Part shown: positions 24,153 to 32,681 of the stretch, in pieces
Position numbering within the stretch: the stretch's first letter is position 1
Layout: the number at the start of each line of letters is the position of its first letter
Origin: Streptomyces morookaense
GTDB taxonomy: Bacteria; Actinomycetota; Actinomycetes; Streptomycetales; Streptomycetaceae
Direction of reading: 5' to 3'
DNA length: 64,000 nt
NCBI RefSeq assembly: GCF_013030945.1
Contig: NZ_JABBXF010000056.1
Location: forward strand, 24,731-88,730
Translations under genes and position numbers: made by a program
The notes under the pieces: generated by a model
The model's database searches: none
Told to the model about the DNA's origin: nothing
What the model saw: the letters and a program-made list of their open reading frames with translations, nothing else

Positions 24153-24950
24153 TCAGGCCGCGTCGAGCACCGGGAGCAGCTGCGGTCGTTTGGCCGTGCG
24201 GCCGGCACCGGACGACTGGCCGCGGAGCCGCCGGACGAGCCAGGGGGCGAGGAAGGCGGCGGCCCAGCGCAGTTCGGCCGTTGCGGCCTGCCACCCGGTG
24301 GGGGCGGGGTGGGCCGGAGGGGGCAGCGGGTGCGTCCAGGAGTCGTCGGCGCCGGGGAGTCCGAGGGCATGGGCGAGGGCGGCGGCGATCCGCTGGTGAC
24401 CGAGCGGGCCGGCGTGCAGCCGGTCGGGGCTCCACAGGCGGGAGTCGGTGACGACGGGGTGGTGCGCGGCCTCGGCGACGGTGACGCCGTGGCGGCGCGC
24501 CGCCTCGCGGATGCGGCGGTTGAGGGCCGTGACGCGCGGGCCCAGCGGACGGGCCAGGGGGGCTATGCGGGCCGGGTCGGGGAAGGTGAGGGTCGCGACG
24601 CGAGCCCCCTCGGCGGTGAGCGCGGCGAACATCGCCTCCAGGTGACCGGCCGACTCGTCGGCGTCGAACCGCGGTCTGAGCAGATCGTTGAACCCGGCGA
24701 CGACAGTGGCCAGATCGGGGCGCAGCGCAAGGGCCGGGGCGAGCTGCTGGGCACGGACCTCTTCGGCGACGCGGCCTCGTACGGCCAGATTGGCGTAGCA
24801 CAGGCCGGGGTTGTGGCCGGCGAGGTGTTCGGCGAGACGGTCGGCGAAGCCGCGCAGGCCCGTGGTGTCGTCGCCGTCGCCCAGTCCTTCGGTCTGGCTG
24901 TCGCCCAGGGCGACGTAGCGGGCGTACCGGGGGTGTTCAGTGGCGGGCAC
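24153..24950 (-). CDS. SGNH/GDSL family hydrolase
   Basis: A 265-residue SGNH hydrolase. Block I GDSQTEG holds the Ser near residue 17, block III GFND supplies the Asn, and block V SPDRLHAG gives the Asp-His pair. No signal peptide, so it acts inside the cell on an unidentified ester. Its ATG overlaps the 3' end of the padR gene by 14 bases, which implies translational coupling in a two-gene operon. The C-terminal 60 residues, rich in Pro, Trp and Arg, extend beyond the core fold. Confidence 0.88.
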   Translation of the reverse strand: MPATEHPRYARYVALGDSQTEGLGDGDDTTGLRGFADRLAEHLAGHNPGLCYANLAVRGRVAEEVRAQQLAPALALRPDLATVVAGFNDLLRPRFDADESAGHLEAMFAALTAEGARVATLTFPDPARIAPLARPLGPRVTALNRRIREAARRHGVTVAEAAHHPVVTDSRLWSPDRLHAGPLGHQRIAAALAHALGLPGADDSWTHPLPPPAHPAPTGWQAATAELRWAAAFLAPWLVRRLRGQSSGAGRTAKRPQLLPVLDAA

Positions 24951-25506
24951 GGACCGTCTGCCTCTCCCTCAGGACAGTGATCGTGCGTGCGCACCAGTCG
25001 CGGTTGCCCTGCTCGAAGGACAGGCCGCGCAGGCCGGTCAGGTACGGGCCGATACGGTCGCCGTGGCGCAGGAACTCGTCCTCGGTGCGATCGCCCCGCA
25101 TGCTGCGCAGCAGCTTTCCGAACAGGTCGATCTTGGCCTGGGCGAAGGCGGCGCGCTCGGTCAACTGCTCGATCAGGACGGCCGTGTCGACGTGGTCGGC
25201 GGCGCGGACCTTGACAAGGAGGTCGTCGCGGACGAAGGAGGGCTTCGCCGAGGCGGCCGCGAAATCCTCCAGTTCCGCCAGACCGGCGTCGGTCACGTGG
25301 AACAGGCGCTTGGTGGGCCGTGTTTCCTGGACCACCTCGCGGCCCACGACGAGCCCGGCCTTCTCCAGCCGGGTGAGCTCGGCGTAGAGCTGTTGCGGCT
25401 GGGCGTACCAGAAGTTCGCCACGCCGACGTCGAATGCCTTGGCCAGCTCGTAGCCGCTCAGCTCTCCGTCGAGCAGTGCCGCGAGAACGGCGTGCCGCAG
25501 CGCCAT
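24937..25506 (-). CDS. PadR family transcriptional regulator
   Basis: A 189-residue PadR protein: winged helix at residues 1-90 (LRHAVLAALLDGELSGYELAKAF, YAELTRLEKAGLV) and a C-terminal helical dimerisation domain of the Vir_act_alpha_C type. It forms an operon with the SGNH hydrolase gene and is divergent from the SnoaL-like gene. The palindrome TGACTAGTCA lies in the shared region. AGGAGGCGA precedes the ATG. Confidence 0.9.
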   Translation of the reverse strand: MALRHAVLAALLDGELSGYELAKAFDVGVANFWYAQPQQLYAELTRLEKAGLVVGREVVQETRPTKRLFHVTDAGLAELEDFAAASAKPSFVRDDLLVKVRAADHVDTAVLIEQLTERAAFAQAKIDLFGKLLRSMRGDRTEDEFLRHGDRIGPYLTGLRGLSFEQGNRDWCARTITVLRERQTVRARH

Positions 25507-25582
25507 CGGATCGCCTCCTTCCGTTCCGGGTCCGGTCCGGTCCCCCTGTTGCCGGACACCCTCCCCATGCTACTCATAAACA

Positions 25583-25592
25583 TGACTAGTCA
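25583..25592. promoter_or_regulatory. Candidate PadR operator
   Basis: TGACTAGTCA is a perfect 10-bp palindrome in an AT-rich patch between divergent padR and SnoaL-like genes. CATGACT occurs twice (25581 and 25597), spaced 16 bases, giving a direct-repeat element as well. Confidence 0.4.
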
Positions 25593-25625
25593 CATTCATG
25601 ACTGTGTGCCATGCAGAGAGGTGCC

Positions 25626-26051
25626 ATGACCACCGCAGACCGCTTCCGCGCCGCCGTCGACAACCGTGACCACGCGGCCCTGGAGGACCTGTTCACCGAG
25701 GACATCCGCTTCTACAGCCCCGTGAAGTTCACACCGTTCGAGGGCAGGCCGCTGGTGCTGGGGCTCTTCGGGGTCCTCCTGCGCACCTTCGAGGACTTCC
25801 GCTACATAGGCCAGTACACCGGCACTGCGGAGACCGGCACCGACGGCACCCCGGCCCCGTCGGCGGTGCTGGTCTTCCGGGCCGCCGTGGGTGGCAAACA
25901 GATCCACGGCATCGACCTGCTGCACTTCGCCGACGACGGCCGGATCAAGGAGTTCACGGTGATGGTCCGGCCGCAGTCCGCCGTCCACGCCCTGGGCGAG
26001 GCGGTGTTCGCCGGTCTGGCGGCGGACGGCCTGGTGCCGGACGGCCGTTGA
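25626..26051 (+). CDS. SnoaL-like/NTF2 superfamily protein
   Basis: A 141-residue single-domain protein with the cone-shaped alpha+beta barrel pattern of SnoaL-like proteins: helix DRFRAAVDNRDHAALEDLF, strand DIRFYSPVKF and the C-terminal strands IHGIDLLHFADDGRIKEFTV. Members are isomerases, hydrolases or simple binding proteins; no catalytic assignment is possible. The ATG at 25626 follows GAGAGGTG. Probably repressed by the divergent PadR protein. Confidence 0.75.
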   Translation: MTTADRFRAAVDNRDHAALEDLFTEDIRFYSPVKFTPFEGRPLVLGLFGVLLRTFEDFRYIGQYTGTAETGTDGTPAPSAVLVFRAAVGGKQIHGIDLLHFADDGRIKEFTVMVRPQSAVHALGEAVFAGLAADGLVPDGR

Positions 26052-26055
26052 CCGA

Positions 26056-26095
26056 TCACAGGGACCGGGACCGGGTCACAGGGACCGGGACCGGG
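26056..26095. repeat. Tandem duplication of a 20-bp unit at a gene end
   Basis: TCACAGGGACCGGGACCGGG occurs twice in direct succession (26056-26075, 26076-26095). Each copy contains a TCA that is a stop codon for the minus-strand nucleotidyltransferase gene, so the duplication leaves a spare stop behind the true one. Confidence 0.9.
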
Positions 26096-26840
26096 CCGCT
26101 TCGCGGAACAATTCCCGCGCGGCGGCCAGGGCTTGGGCCAGAGCTTCCGGCTCCGGCCGCAGGCCGGCCACGATCGCGTCGACGCCGCGCAGCCCCGCCC
26201 GGTCCAGCAGCCGCTTCTCGTTGGTGACCCACTCGCCGCGCGCCGCCAGCACCGCGTGCGCCGTCTGCAGGGCGGCAGTGGCCAACGCACCCGCCACCTC
26301 CGTGGCCCGGCCGCGCCGGACGTAGGCGCCCTCGGCGTACTGGAGCGTCAGGGCCGCCCGGCCCCGCCACACCGGCGGGGCCGCCGCGCGCAGCGCATCC
26401 GGATAGCCGGGGCGGGGCAGCGTGCCGCGCAGCACCCGGTTGACGGCGAGTTCGGCGACGACCAGGTAGCTGGGGATGCCCGCGAGGTGGAACATCAGCG
26501 GCTCCCAGTGGAAGCGTCCCTCCCGGGCTTCGCCGAGTTCGTGTTCGACGACGTCGAGGTCACGGTAGTGGACGTCGACGTGCCGGCCGTCGATCGTGAG
26601 CCAGGCTCCTCCGTTGAAGACGCCTCCGCCCCAGGCGCCGATCCCGGATACCTCGCCGTCCCAGCCGACGGCACGCAGGTCGGCCGGATCGAAGCCGCCG
26701 CGGTAGTACACGGCCATGTCCCAGTCGCTGTCCGGCGTCTCGGTTCCCTGCGCGCGCGAGCCGCCGAGCGTGACGGCGTGCACGGCGGGCAGGCCGGCGA
26801 GGGTGTCGGCGACGCGGTCGAGGAAGAGGTCGTCGTTCAC
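26076..26840 (-). CDS. Nucleotidyltransferase domain protein
   Basis: A 254-residue protein of the polymerase-beta nucleotidyltransferase superfamily. GGSRAQGTETPDSDWDMAVY carries the GS-x10-D-x-D catalytic signature near residues 24-43, with a third acidic strand in GRHVDVHYRD. The C-terminal half is helical, like MNT or aminoglycoside-nucleotidyltransferase partners. It may transfer NMP to a small molecule or protein. Start GTG at 26840 with AAGGAG five bases upstream. The gene end lies in a 20-bp tandem duplication. Confidence 0.8.
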   Translation of the reverse strand: MNDDLFLDRVADTLAGLPAVHAVTLGGSRAQGTETPDSDWDMAVYYRGGFDPADLRAVGWDGEVSGIGAWGGGVFNGGAWLTIDGRHVDVHYRDLDVVEHELGEAREGRFHWEPLMFHLAGIPSYLVVAELAVNRVLRGTLPRPGYPDALRAAAPPVWRGRAALTLQYAEGAYVRRGRATEVAGALATAALQTAHAVLAARGEWVTNEKRLLDRAGLRGVDAIVAGLRPEPEALAQALAAARELFREAARSRSL

Positions 26841-26902
26841 AAAGACTCCTTGTGACGTCCTGGCGGGCTTGGGCGATCGCGTCCCAAAGGGGCGCGGAGC
26901 GG

Positions 26903-28270
26903 TCACGGCAACAGGACCGAGGCGTGCACCTGATGCAGATGGACGACCACGTCGTACCCGCGCCCCAGCGCCAACGGCGGCGCGGGCCGGTTCGGGTACC
27001 GGCCGGGGATGACGAACGTCGGCCGGGCCGTGTTCAGCCAGTCGCGTACGACCCGGTCGCGGCCTGCCGCCCGCAGGTCGACGTAGAAGTCGCGGTGGCG
27101 GACCTTGTCGAGGACGTACTCGTTGCTGCCCGGCGCGGCCGGACCGACCGGGAAGACCCCGGTGCCGCCGGTCGCCGTCCGGGCGCGGTAGTCCCCTTCG
27201 TAGAGGGACGTGCCGACGGCCAGGTATTTGCTGCCGATGAGCTCGCGCAGGGCCGCGCCCGTGGTGACGGGGTAGTACGCGGGCATCACGGTCTCGTAGG
27301 AGATGTGGCCGTCGTGGGCGGACACGACGACGCGGTCGCCGGTCTGCCGCTGCCACCACACGGCGATCTCCGCCATGACGCGGTCGCGTTGGCGGCCCAT
27401 GGCGGCCGCCTGGGCCGGGTCGTCGACGTCGAAGGTGTAGGACGTGGCCAGTTGGGAGATGATCCAGGCCTCTTCCCGCACCCAGGGGTCCTGCCGGTCC
27501 GCCGTGGCCAGGAGCCGGTAGGCGGCTTCGGCGTCCTCGGCGACGGCCTTCCGCTCGGCGAGCGGCAGGGCGTTGTGCGCGGCCATCCGCGTGGCGACCC
27601 CGCCGGGCAGGGCACGAAGTGCCGCGTAGCGGCGGCGCAGTTCGGGTACGAGGCCGGGTTCGTGGGCGGCCGCCCAGGTCAGGATGCGTTCGTACTGCTC
27701 GGGGCCGGCGTCGGAGAAGTCCATGCCCAGGACGTGGACCTTGTGGGCGCTGGTGCGGTTGTGCTCCCGCATCCAGCGGAACATGGTGAGGAGTTCGTCG
27801 GTGTTCAGCAGCAGGTAGCCGTCCTGGAACTCCTCGCGCATGATCTGCTGCGGGTCGCCCTCGCCGGTCAGGACGTACGTGTTCAGCCGGGCCGCCGCCG
27901 ACCAGCTCATCTCGGTGGCGAGGGCGGAGAATCCTTCCCGCTCGACCAGGTGCCGGAACAACCGGTCCTTCACGGTGAACACTTCCCTGGAGCCGTGCGA
28001 GGCCTCGCCGAGGCCGACGACCGTCGCGCCCCGGGTCATCGCACCGAACGCGGCCAGGTCGTTCCCGGAACCACCGGGTTCCGTGCTGCGCAGCGGGTGG
28101 GCGTGCCGCTGCAGTCCCGCCACCACCGCGCGGTCCGAGGCGGCAACGGGGGCGGTGGAGGAGCCGGCCCGCGGCCCGGCCGCCGCCGTCGCGGAGGCGG
28201 CCGGGATCAGGAGTGCTGCCAGGGCGAGGACCACGGCGGCAGACGTACGGCGTAACGTCACTTGCATCAT
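26903..28270 (-). CDS. Secreted erythromycin-esterase family protein
   Basis: A 455-residue exported protein of the erythromycin esterase (EreA/SucN-type) family, with signal peptide ending near AASATAA. Family residues are kept: VVGLGEASHGSREVF (Glu near 89, His near 92), GMDFS, and AHDGHIS with a second His. Relatives hydrolyse macrolide lactones or act in secondary metabolism, and many have no known substrate. Its ATG overlaps the psuK stop by four bases, so it is the third gene of the psuG-psuK operon. Whether it gives macrolide resistance cannot be told. Confidence 0.87.
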   Translation of the reverse strand: MMQVTLRRTSAAVVLALAALLIPAASATAAAGPRAGSSTAPVAASDRAVVAGLQRHAHPLRSTEPGGSGNDLAAFGAMTRGATVVGLGEASHGSREVFTVKDRLFRHLVEREGFSALATEMSWSAAARLNTYVLTGEGDPQQIMREEFQDGYLLLNTDELLTMFRWMREHNRTSAHKVHVLGMDFSDAGPEQYERILTWAAAHEPGLVPELRRRYAALRALPGGVATRMAAHNALPLAERKAVAEDAEAAYRLLATADRQDPWVREEAWIISQLATSYTFDVDDPAQAAAMGRQRDRVMAEIAVWWQRQTGDRVVVSAHDGHISYETVMPAYYPVTTGAALRELIGSKYLAVGTSLYEGDYRARTATGGTGVFPVGPAAPGSNEYVLDKVRHRDFYVDLRAAGRDRVVRDWLNTARPTFVIPGRYPNRPAPPLALGRGYDVVVHLHQVHASVLLP

Positions 28271-29202
28271 GCAGGTGTTATATCCGGTGACTTCTGTGGC
28301 TGTTGTGGCGGGCGCCCGCCGATGACGGTCACTGCCTCGGCACCTGCGCGGCAGCCGTGGCGTGCGGCGGTGACAGGATCGTGGCCCGCCAGCCGGGCCG
28401 CCAGGTACGCCCCGGTGAAGGCGTCGCCGGCTCCCGTCGTGTCCACGGCGGTGACCGCCTCGCCCGGCACCCGGCCGACGACCGTGCCGGAACGGGCCAC
28501 CATCGCGCCGCGTGGGCCGAGTGTGGCGACCACGAGCGGAAAGTCCCGGCTCAGCTTCGCCACCGCGTCCGTGGAATCCGTCAGTCCGGTGAGGAGTTCC
28601 GCCTCGTCACGGTTGGGCAGGAGGACGTCCGTTCCGGCGACGGCCGTCAGAAAGCGGTCCACCCCGAAGCGGGCGATGAAGCCCGCCGAGGCCGGGTCGA
28701 CGCTCACCGGAACGGACCGGGCACGGGCCGCGTCCATCGCCAGCCGGGCGAGCGCGCGGCTCGCGTCGGCGAAGAAGAGGTAGCCGGAGATGTGCAGTTG
28801 GCCGGCTCCGGACAGCAGGTCGTCCCTCCAGTCGGCGGCGGACAGGCGCAGCACCGCGCCGCTGTCCGTGAGGAACGTCCGCTCGCCGTCCGCCCCGACC
28901 ATGGACACGACCGTGCCGGTGGGGACGTCGGGATCGGTCACCAGGTGCGGGCGGACACCGGCCGCGCGGAGCGAGCGCCCGTGCCAGCCCGCCGCCTCGG
29001 CCCCCACCCGGGCGAGGATGCGCACGTCGGCGGTGCCCGAACGGGCCGCCCAACAGGCGGCGTTGGCGCCCGCGCCGCCCGGGAGGGTGGTGATGCGGGC
29101 CTCGGTGTCGGTCGCGGGGGCGAGCGGTGTGCGGTGGCGGGCGACGACATCGGTGACCACGTCGCCGACGACGAGCAGCGCCCCGCCCGGGCCGCCCGTC
29201 AT
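28267..29202 (-). CDS. psuK: PfkB-family sugar kinase, probable pseudouridine kinase
   Basis: A 311-residue ribokinase-fold kinase. The N-terminal GGAGANAACWAARSG motif binds substrate, and DTTGAGDAFTGAYLA near residue 255 is the PfkB signature 2 with the catalytic Asp. It overlaps the psuG stop by four bases (ATGA). By this context it phosphorylates pseudouridine to pseudouridine 5'-phosphate, which PsuG then cleaves. Family membership is certain; the substrate is inferred from the neighbour. Confidence 0.85.
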   Translation of the reverse strand: MTGGPGGALLVVGDVVTDVVARHRTPLAPATDTEARITTLPGGAGANAACWAARSGTADVRILARVGAEAAGWHGRSLRAAGVRPHLVTDPDVPTGTVVSMVGADGERTFLTDSGAVLRLSAADWRDDLLSGAGQLHISGYLFFADASRALARLAMDAARARSVPVSVDPASAGFIARFGVDRFLTAVAGTDVLLPNRDEAELLTGLTDSTDAVAKLSRDFPLVVATLGPRGAMVARSGTVVGRVPGEAVTAVDTTGAGDAFTGAYLAARLAGHDPVTAARHGCRAGAEAVTVIGGRPPQQPQKSPDITPA

Positions 29203-30140
29203 GACGCCGACGCGTACGCCACGGCGACCTCGGCCGCCAGTCGCACATTACCGCGCACCGCGGCCACGTTGGCCTCCAGGGATGCGCCGCCCGTGTGCCG
29301 GACGAGGTGGTCGAGCAGGAAGGGGGTGACCGCCTGGCCGGAGACGCCTTCCCGCGCGCAGGCCTCCAGCGCCCCGGCCAGCACGCGGTCGTGCAGCGCC
29401 GGGTCCAACTGCTCCGCCTCGGGCACCGGGTTCGCGACGACCAGCGCCGAGGGCGGGCCGCCGAGCACGTCCTGGGCGCGCAGCACGGCGGCCACCTCCT
29501 CCGCGGACCCGGCCGTCCAGTCGACCGGTTCGCCGGAGCTGCGCAGGTAGAAGCCCGGGAACTGCGTGGTGCGGAAGCCCAGTACGCCGATGCCCAGCGT
29601 CTCCAGGCGCTGCAGGGTGGCCGGGACGTCCAGGACGGACTTCACCCCCGCGCAGACCACGGCGATCCGCTCGCGCGCCAGAAGGCGCAGGTCCGCCGAT
29701 TCGTCCTGGGTGTGCGTCCACTCCCGGTGCACCCCGCCCAGACCTCCCGTGGCGAAGACCCGGATCCCGGCCCGTGCGGCCAGGAACGCGGTCGCGGACA
29801 CCGTCGTCGCGCCGCTCGCGCCCGCCGCGACGGCCGGTGCCAGATCCCGGTGCCCGAGCTTGCGGATGCCGTCCTCGCCGGCCACCCGCGCCAACTGCTC
29901 CTTGTCCAGGCCGATACGGGGCCGTCCGTCCAGCACGGCGATCGTCGCGGGAACGGCGCCGCCGGCCCGTACGAGCTGCTCCAGCTCCTCCGCCACTGCG
30001 AGGTTCCGCGGCCTCGGCAGTCCGTGGGCGATGATCGTCGACTCCAGCGCGACCACCGGCCGCCCGTGGTCCAGCGCCTCCCGCACCTCGTCCGACACGG
30101 CCGGCAGTCGCCCGGCCGGCACCTCTCGCTTCTCCGGCAT
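29199..30140 (-). CDS. psuG: Pseudouridine-5'-phosphate glycosidase
   Basis: A 313-residue enzyme of the PsuG/IndA family, cleaving pseudouridine 5'-phosphate to uracil and ribose 5-phosphate. Conserved blocks are VALESTIIAHGLPRPRN near the N-terminus, the lysine/aspartate region FATGGLGGVHRE, SADLRLLARERIAVVCAGVKS with catalytic Lys, and TPFLLDHL near the end. ATG start at 30140 with AGAAGGGA. First gene of a tightly overlapping operon psuG-psuK-esterase. Confidence 0.93.
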   Translation of the reverse strand: MPEKREVPAGRLPAVSDEVREALDHGRPVVALESTIIAHGLPRPRNLAVAEELEQLVRAGGAVPATIAVLDGRPRIGLDKEQLARVAGEDGIRKLGHRDLAPAVAAGASGATTVSATAFLAARAGIRVFATGGLGGVHREWTHTQDESADLRLLARERIAVVCAGVKSVLDVPATLQRLETLGIGVLGFRTTQFPGFYLRSSGEPVDWTAGSAEEVAAVLRAQDVLGGPPSALVVANPVPEAEQLDPALHDRVLAGALEACAREGVSGQAVTPFLLDHLVRHTGGASLEANVAAVRGNVRLAAEVAVAYASAS

Positions 30141-30372
30141 CGCAGGTCCCTTCTGTCGCACCACGCATGGCACTGCTCGCTGGATCCCTGGCGGCACGGA
30201 GGCGATTCCAAACCCGTGAGGCCGGAAGCCTCCGGCACCTTGGCCGACGAGCCCCCGGCCCCCGGGCGGGGAGCTCGTCGGCGCGGCAGCGCGGCCGGCG
30301 GAGTCGCTCGTGAGGGTGACATGCCCGGACGACGCCCATACCGGGAGAACACATCGGGCAAAGAGGACAGCC

Positions 30373-31059
30373 ATGGGTATCAAGGCATGCAGGAGAAAGC
30401 GCGGGCGCATCGTGGCAGCTGCGATGTGCACCGCCATGCTCACACTTCCCCAGGGAGCCGCATGCGCGGCCACCACCACGACTCCCGTCCTGCGTACGTA
30501 CCTTGACAGCAATTGGGGCGGCTACGTCGCGCGGGGCACCTTCACCGGCATCAGCGGTTCGTGGACCGAGCCGCACGTCACCTGCGGCAGCACCAAGGAC
30601 CTGTTCGCCCCGTGGGTCGGCCTGGACGGCTACGGGTCGGACACCGCCGAGCAGACAGGCGTGCAGACCGACTGCTCAAGCGGGTCACCGGTGCTGACCG
30701 CCTTCTACGAGATGTACCCCGGCCCGCCGGTGTACTGGAACGACCCCGTCAGCGAGGGCGACAGCATCACCGCCTCCGTCGTCTCCGACGGCAGGGGCAG
30801 CTACACGCTGACGCTCACCGACAACACCCAGGGCTGGACCGAGCGCACGGTCCAGAACATCAACGGACGCAATGCCAGCGCCGAGGCGGTCATCGAATCG
30901 CCCTCGCAGAGCTACCCGTCCTTCGACAGCCTGACCTTCTCCGGCGTCAGGGTGAACGAGCAGCCGTTCGGCAACGCCCACCCCCTGCCGCTGTCCAGCG
31001 GGGGCTACGCACCCGGAAGGCTGTCCGGCGGCACCTTCACCATCACCCCGTCGCCGTGA
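30373..31059 (+). CDS. Secreted G1 family glutamic endopeptidase (eqolisin-like)
   Basis: A 228-residue exported peptidase. The signal peptide follows KACRRKRGR and ends near ACA or AATT. The mature domain begins with SNWGGYVARG, typical of G1 peptidases. GSWTEPHV and the SAEAVIESPS block, where the catalytic Glu sits, follow the scytalidoglutamic-peptidase fold; the partner Gln is probably in AEQTGVQ. Most members are fungal, and bacterial ones are less studied. ATG at 30373, with AGAGGACAGCC upstream. No operon partner. Confidence 0.82.
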   Translation: MGIKACRRKRGRIVAAAMCTAMLTLPQGAACAATTTTPVLRTYLDSNWGGYVARGTFTGISGSWTEPHVTCGSTKDLFAPWVGLDGYGSDTAEQTGVQTDCSSGSPVLTAFYEMYPGPPVYWNDPVSEGDSITASVVSDGRGSYTLTLTDNTQGWTERTVQNINGRNASAEAVIESPSQSYPSFDSLTFSGVRVNEQPFGNAHPLPLSSGGYAPGRLSGGTFTITPSP

Positions 31060-31107
31060 ACCGGCCGACCACGGGGGCGCGGCCTGCTCCTGCCACGGTC
31101 ATGCGGG

Positions 31108-31893
31108 CTACGCCTGGGGAAAACTGAAGGCGTAGCCCTGCTCCTTGAGCCGGGGCAGCAGGTTCTGCAGGGCCTGCATCGTCTGCGAGCGGTCCCCTCC
31201 GCCGTCGTGGAGCAGGATCGTGGGCCCGTTCGCGAGTTGCCGCTCGACCGTCGCGAGAATGGTGTCGGCGCCGGGCCTGCGGTAGTCGCCCGGGTCCACG
31301 TTCCAGCCAAGGCTGCGCATTCCGTGGGCGGCGGCCAGCTGACGGCTCTGCGGGGTGAAAGCGCCGCCGGGCGCCCGGTAGTAGCGGAGTTCCGCGCCGC
31401 CGGACGCCTCGTCGATCATCCGCTTCGCGTCGAGGATCTCCTTGCCCTGGTAGGCCACGGACTTCCTGTCCATGGCCGTGTCGTGGCTCACCGAGTGGTT
31501 GCACAGGCGGTGCCCCGCCGCGACGACCTTCTTCACCAGGTCCGGGTGCGCCTGGGCGTTGGGGCCGGTCATGCAGAACGTCGCCTTGGCGCCGGAAGCG
31601 GCCAGTATCTCCAGTGCTTTGGGGGTCCACGTCGGGTCGGGGCCGTCGTCGAGGGTCAGGTTCACGGCCTTGCCCGGGTCCTCCGGCTGCCGGGAGATGC
31701 TCATCTCCACGGCGGGGGCGGGCAGATCGGGGTCGAGCCGGCTGCCCTCCGACGCGCCCGCCGAGCCGTTCGGCCCCAGCACCACCGCGCCCGTCAGCGC
31801 GGCCATCCCCGTCAGCGCCGCCGCGAGCGCGCCCAGGGTGCCCCGCATCGCCGCGGACTTCGCCCCGAACTTCGCCTTGAACTCTGCCTTCAT
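31108..31893 (-). CDS. Polysaccharide deacetylase (NodB domain), secreted or membrane-anchored
   Basis: A 261-residue carbohydrate esterase family 4 protein. The N-terminal basic region and hydrophobic segment (residues 17-45) give export or anchoring. The NodB motifs are complete: TLDDGPD (motif 1 with catalytic Asp and metal Asp), NHSVSH (motif 2, metal His), RAPGGAF (motif 3), GWNVDPGD (motif 4) and ILLHDGGG (motif 5). It deacetylates N-acetylated glycans, most likely peptidoglycan or a surface polymer. It converges on the G1 peptidase gene. Confidence 0.93.
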   Translation of the reverse strand: MKAEFKAKFGAKSAAMRGTLGALAAALTGMAALTGAVVLGPNGSAGASEGSRLDPDLPAPAVEMSISRQPEDPGKAVNLTLDDGPDPTWTPKALEILAASGAKATFCMTGPNAQAHPDLVKKVVAAGHRLCNHSVSHDTAMDRKSVAYQGKEILDAKRMIDEASGGAELRYYRAPGGAFTPQSRQLAAAHGMRSLGWNVDPGDYRRPGADTILATVERQLANGPTILLHDGGGDRSQTMQALQNLLPRLKEQGYAFSFPQA

Positions 31894-32067
31894 CCGACCG
31901 CTCCCTGTTGTTGCCTGCCAGGCGAGCCAATCACGCGCAATTCGGCGAAAACGGGCCTGTCATCGTCCCGTCATGGAATGCGCACGCAGTGCGTGCGAGG
32001 CGGTGAGGCGGTGAGGCCGGTGACGCGACCGGAGTGACCGGCCGGTTCCGGCGTCGTTGCACAGCGT

Positions 32068-32637
32068 ATGCGGATCCGGATCCTCAAGCGGCCGAAGCTC
32101 GTCCTCTCCTCCTTCGCCGGACTGACGGCACTCGGGGCCATCGGCGCGGCCCTGGTCGGCCCCGCACTCCCGATCACGGGCAAGGGCACGTTCTGCCTGG
32201 CCAGGAGTACCGGTACGAGCCTCACCGGCATCGAGGGCGCGTCGACCTCGGGGGGCTGCGCGACCCTGTCGGACAAGGGCACCCTCTCCACCGACCTGAC
32301 GACCGGCGAGATCCCGTTCCAGGGCGGCCTGCGCCTGTACACACCCCAACACCGGCTCGACGTACGCAACTTGGTGTTCCACATCGACAGTCGCACGGCG
32401 ACGGCGGACCTCTCCGTCGACGATGCGCGGCCGGCCCACGTCACCTTCCTCACCTACTCGATCAATCCCGGGCACGTCACCGTCGCCTACCCGTCCGTCA
32501 AGGCCACCTCGGTGTCCCTCCACCTGGCCGGCTCCGCGGGCCCGTCGTTCCTCAGGGCCTTCCCGGCCAGCCCGGTCGGCATCCACGACAAGCTGCTCGT
32601 CTTCAACGGGACGGCCGCGTTCACGAAGGTGCAGTAG
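32068..32637 (+). CDS. Secreted or membrane-anchored HtaA-like protein
   Basis: A 189-residue protein with an N-terminal hydrophobic segment (VLSSFAGLTALGAIGAALVG). The rest is beta-rich: a tract GEIPFQGGLRLY, then LDVRNLVFHIDSRTATADLSV, resembles the strand pattern of HtaA domains, which bind haem in corynebacteria. The usual conserved aromatic and His ligands are not obvious, so haem binding is not claimed. Start ATG 32068 without a clear ribosome site. Confidence 0.5.
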   Translation: MRIRILKRPKLVLSSFAGLTALGAIGAALVGPALPITGKGTFCLARSTGTSLTGIEGASTSGGCATLSDKGTLSTDLTTGEIPFQGGLRLYTPQHRLDVRNLVFHIDSRTATADLSVDDARPAHVTFLTYSINPGHVTVAYPSVKATSVSLHLAGSAGPSFLRAFPASPVGIHDKLLVFNGTAAFTKVQ

Positions 32638-32681
32638 CGCAGCAGCCGTCCGGGGCCGTGGTGGCCGGGAGTGCGGAGCGC

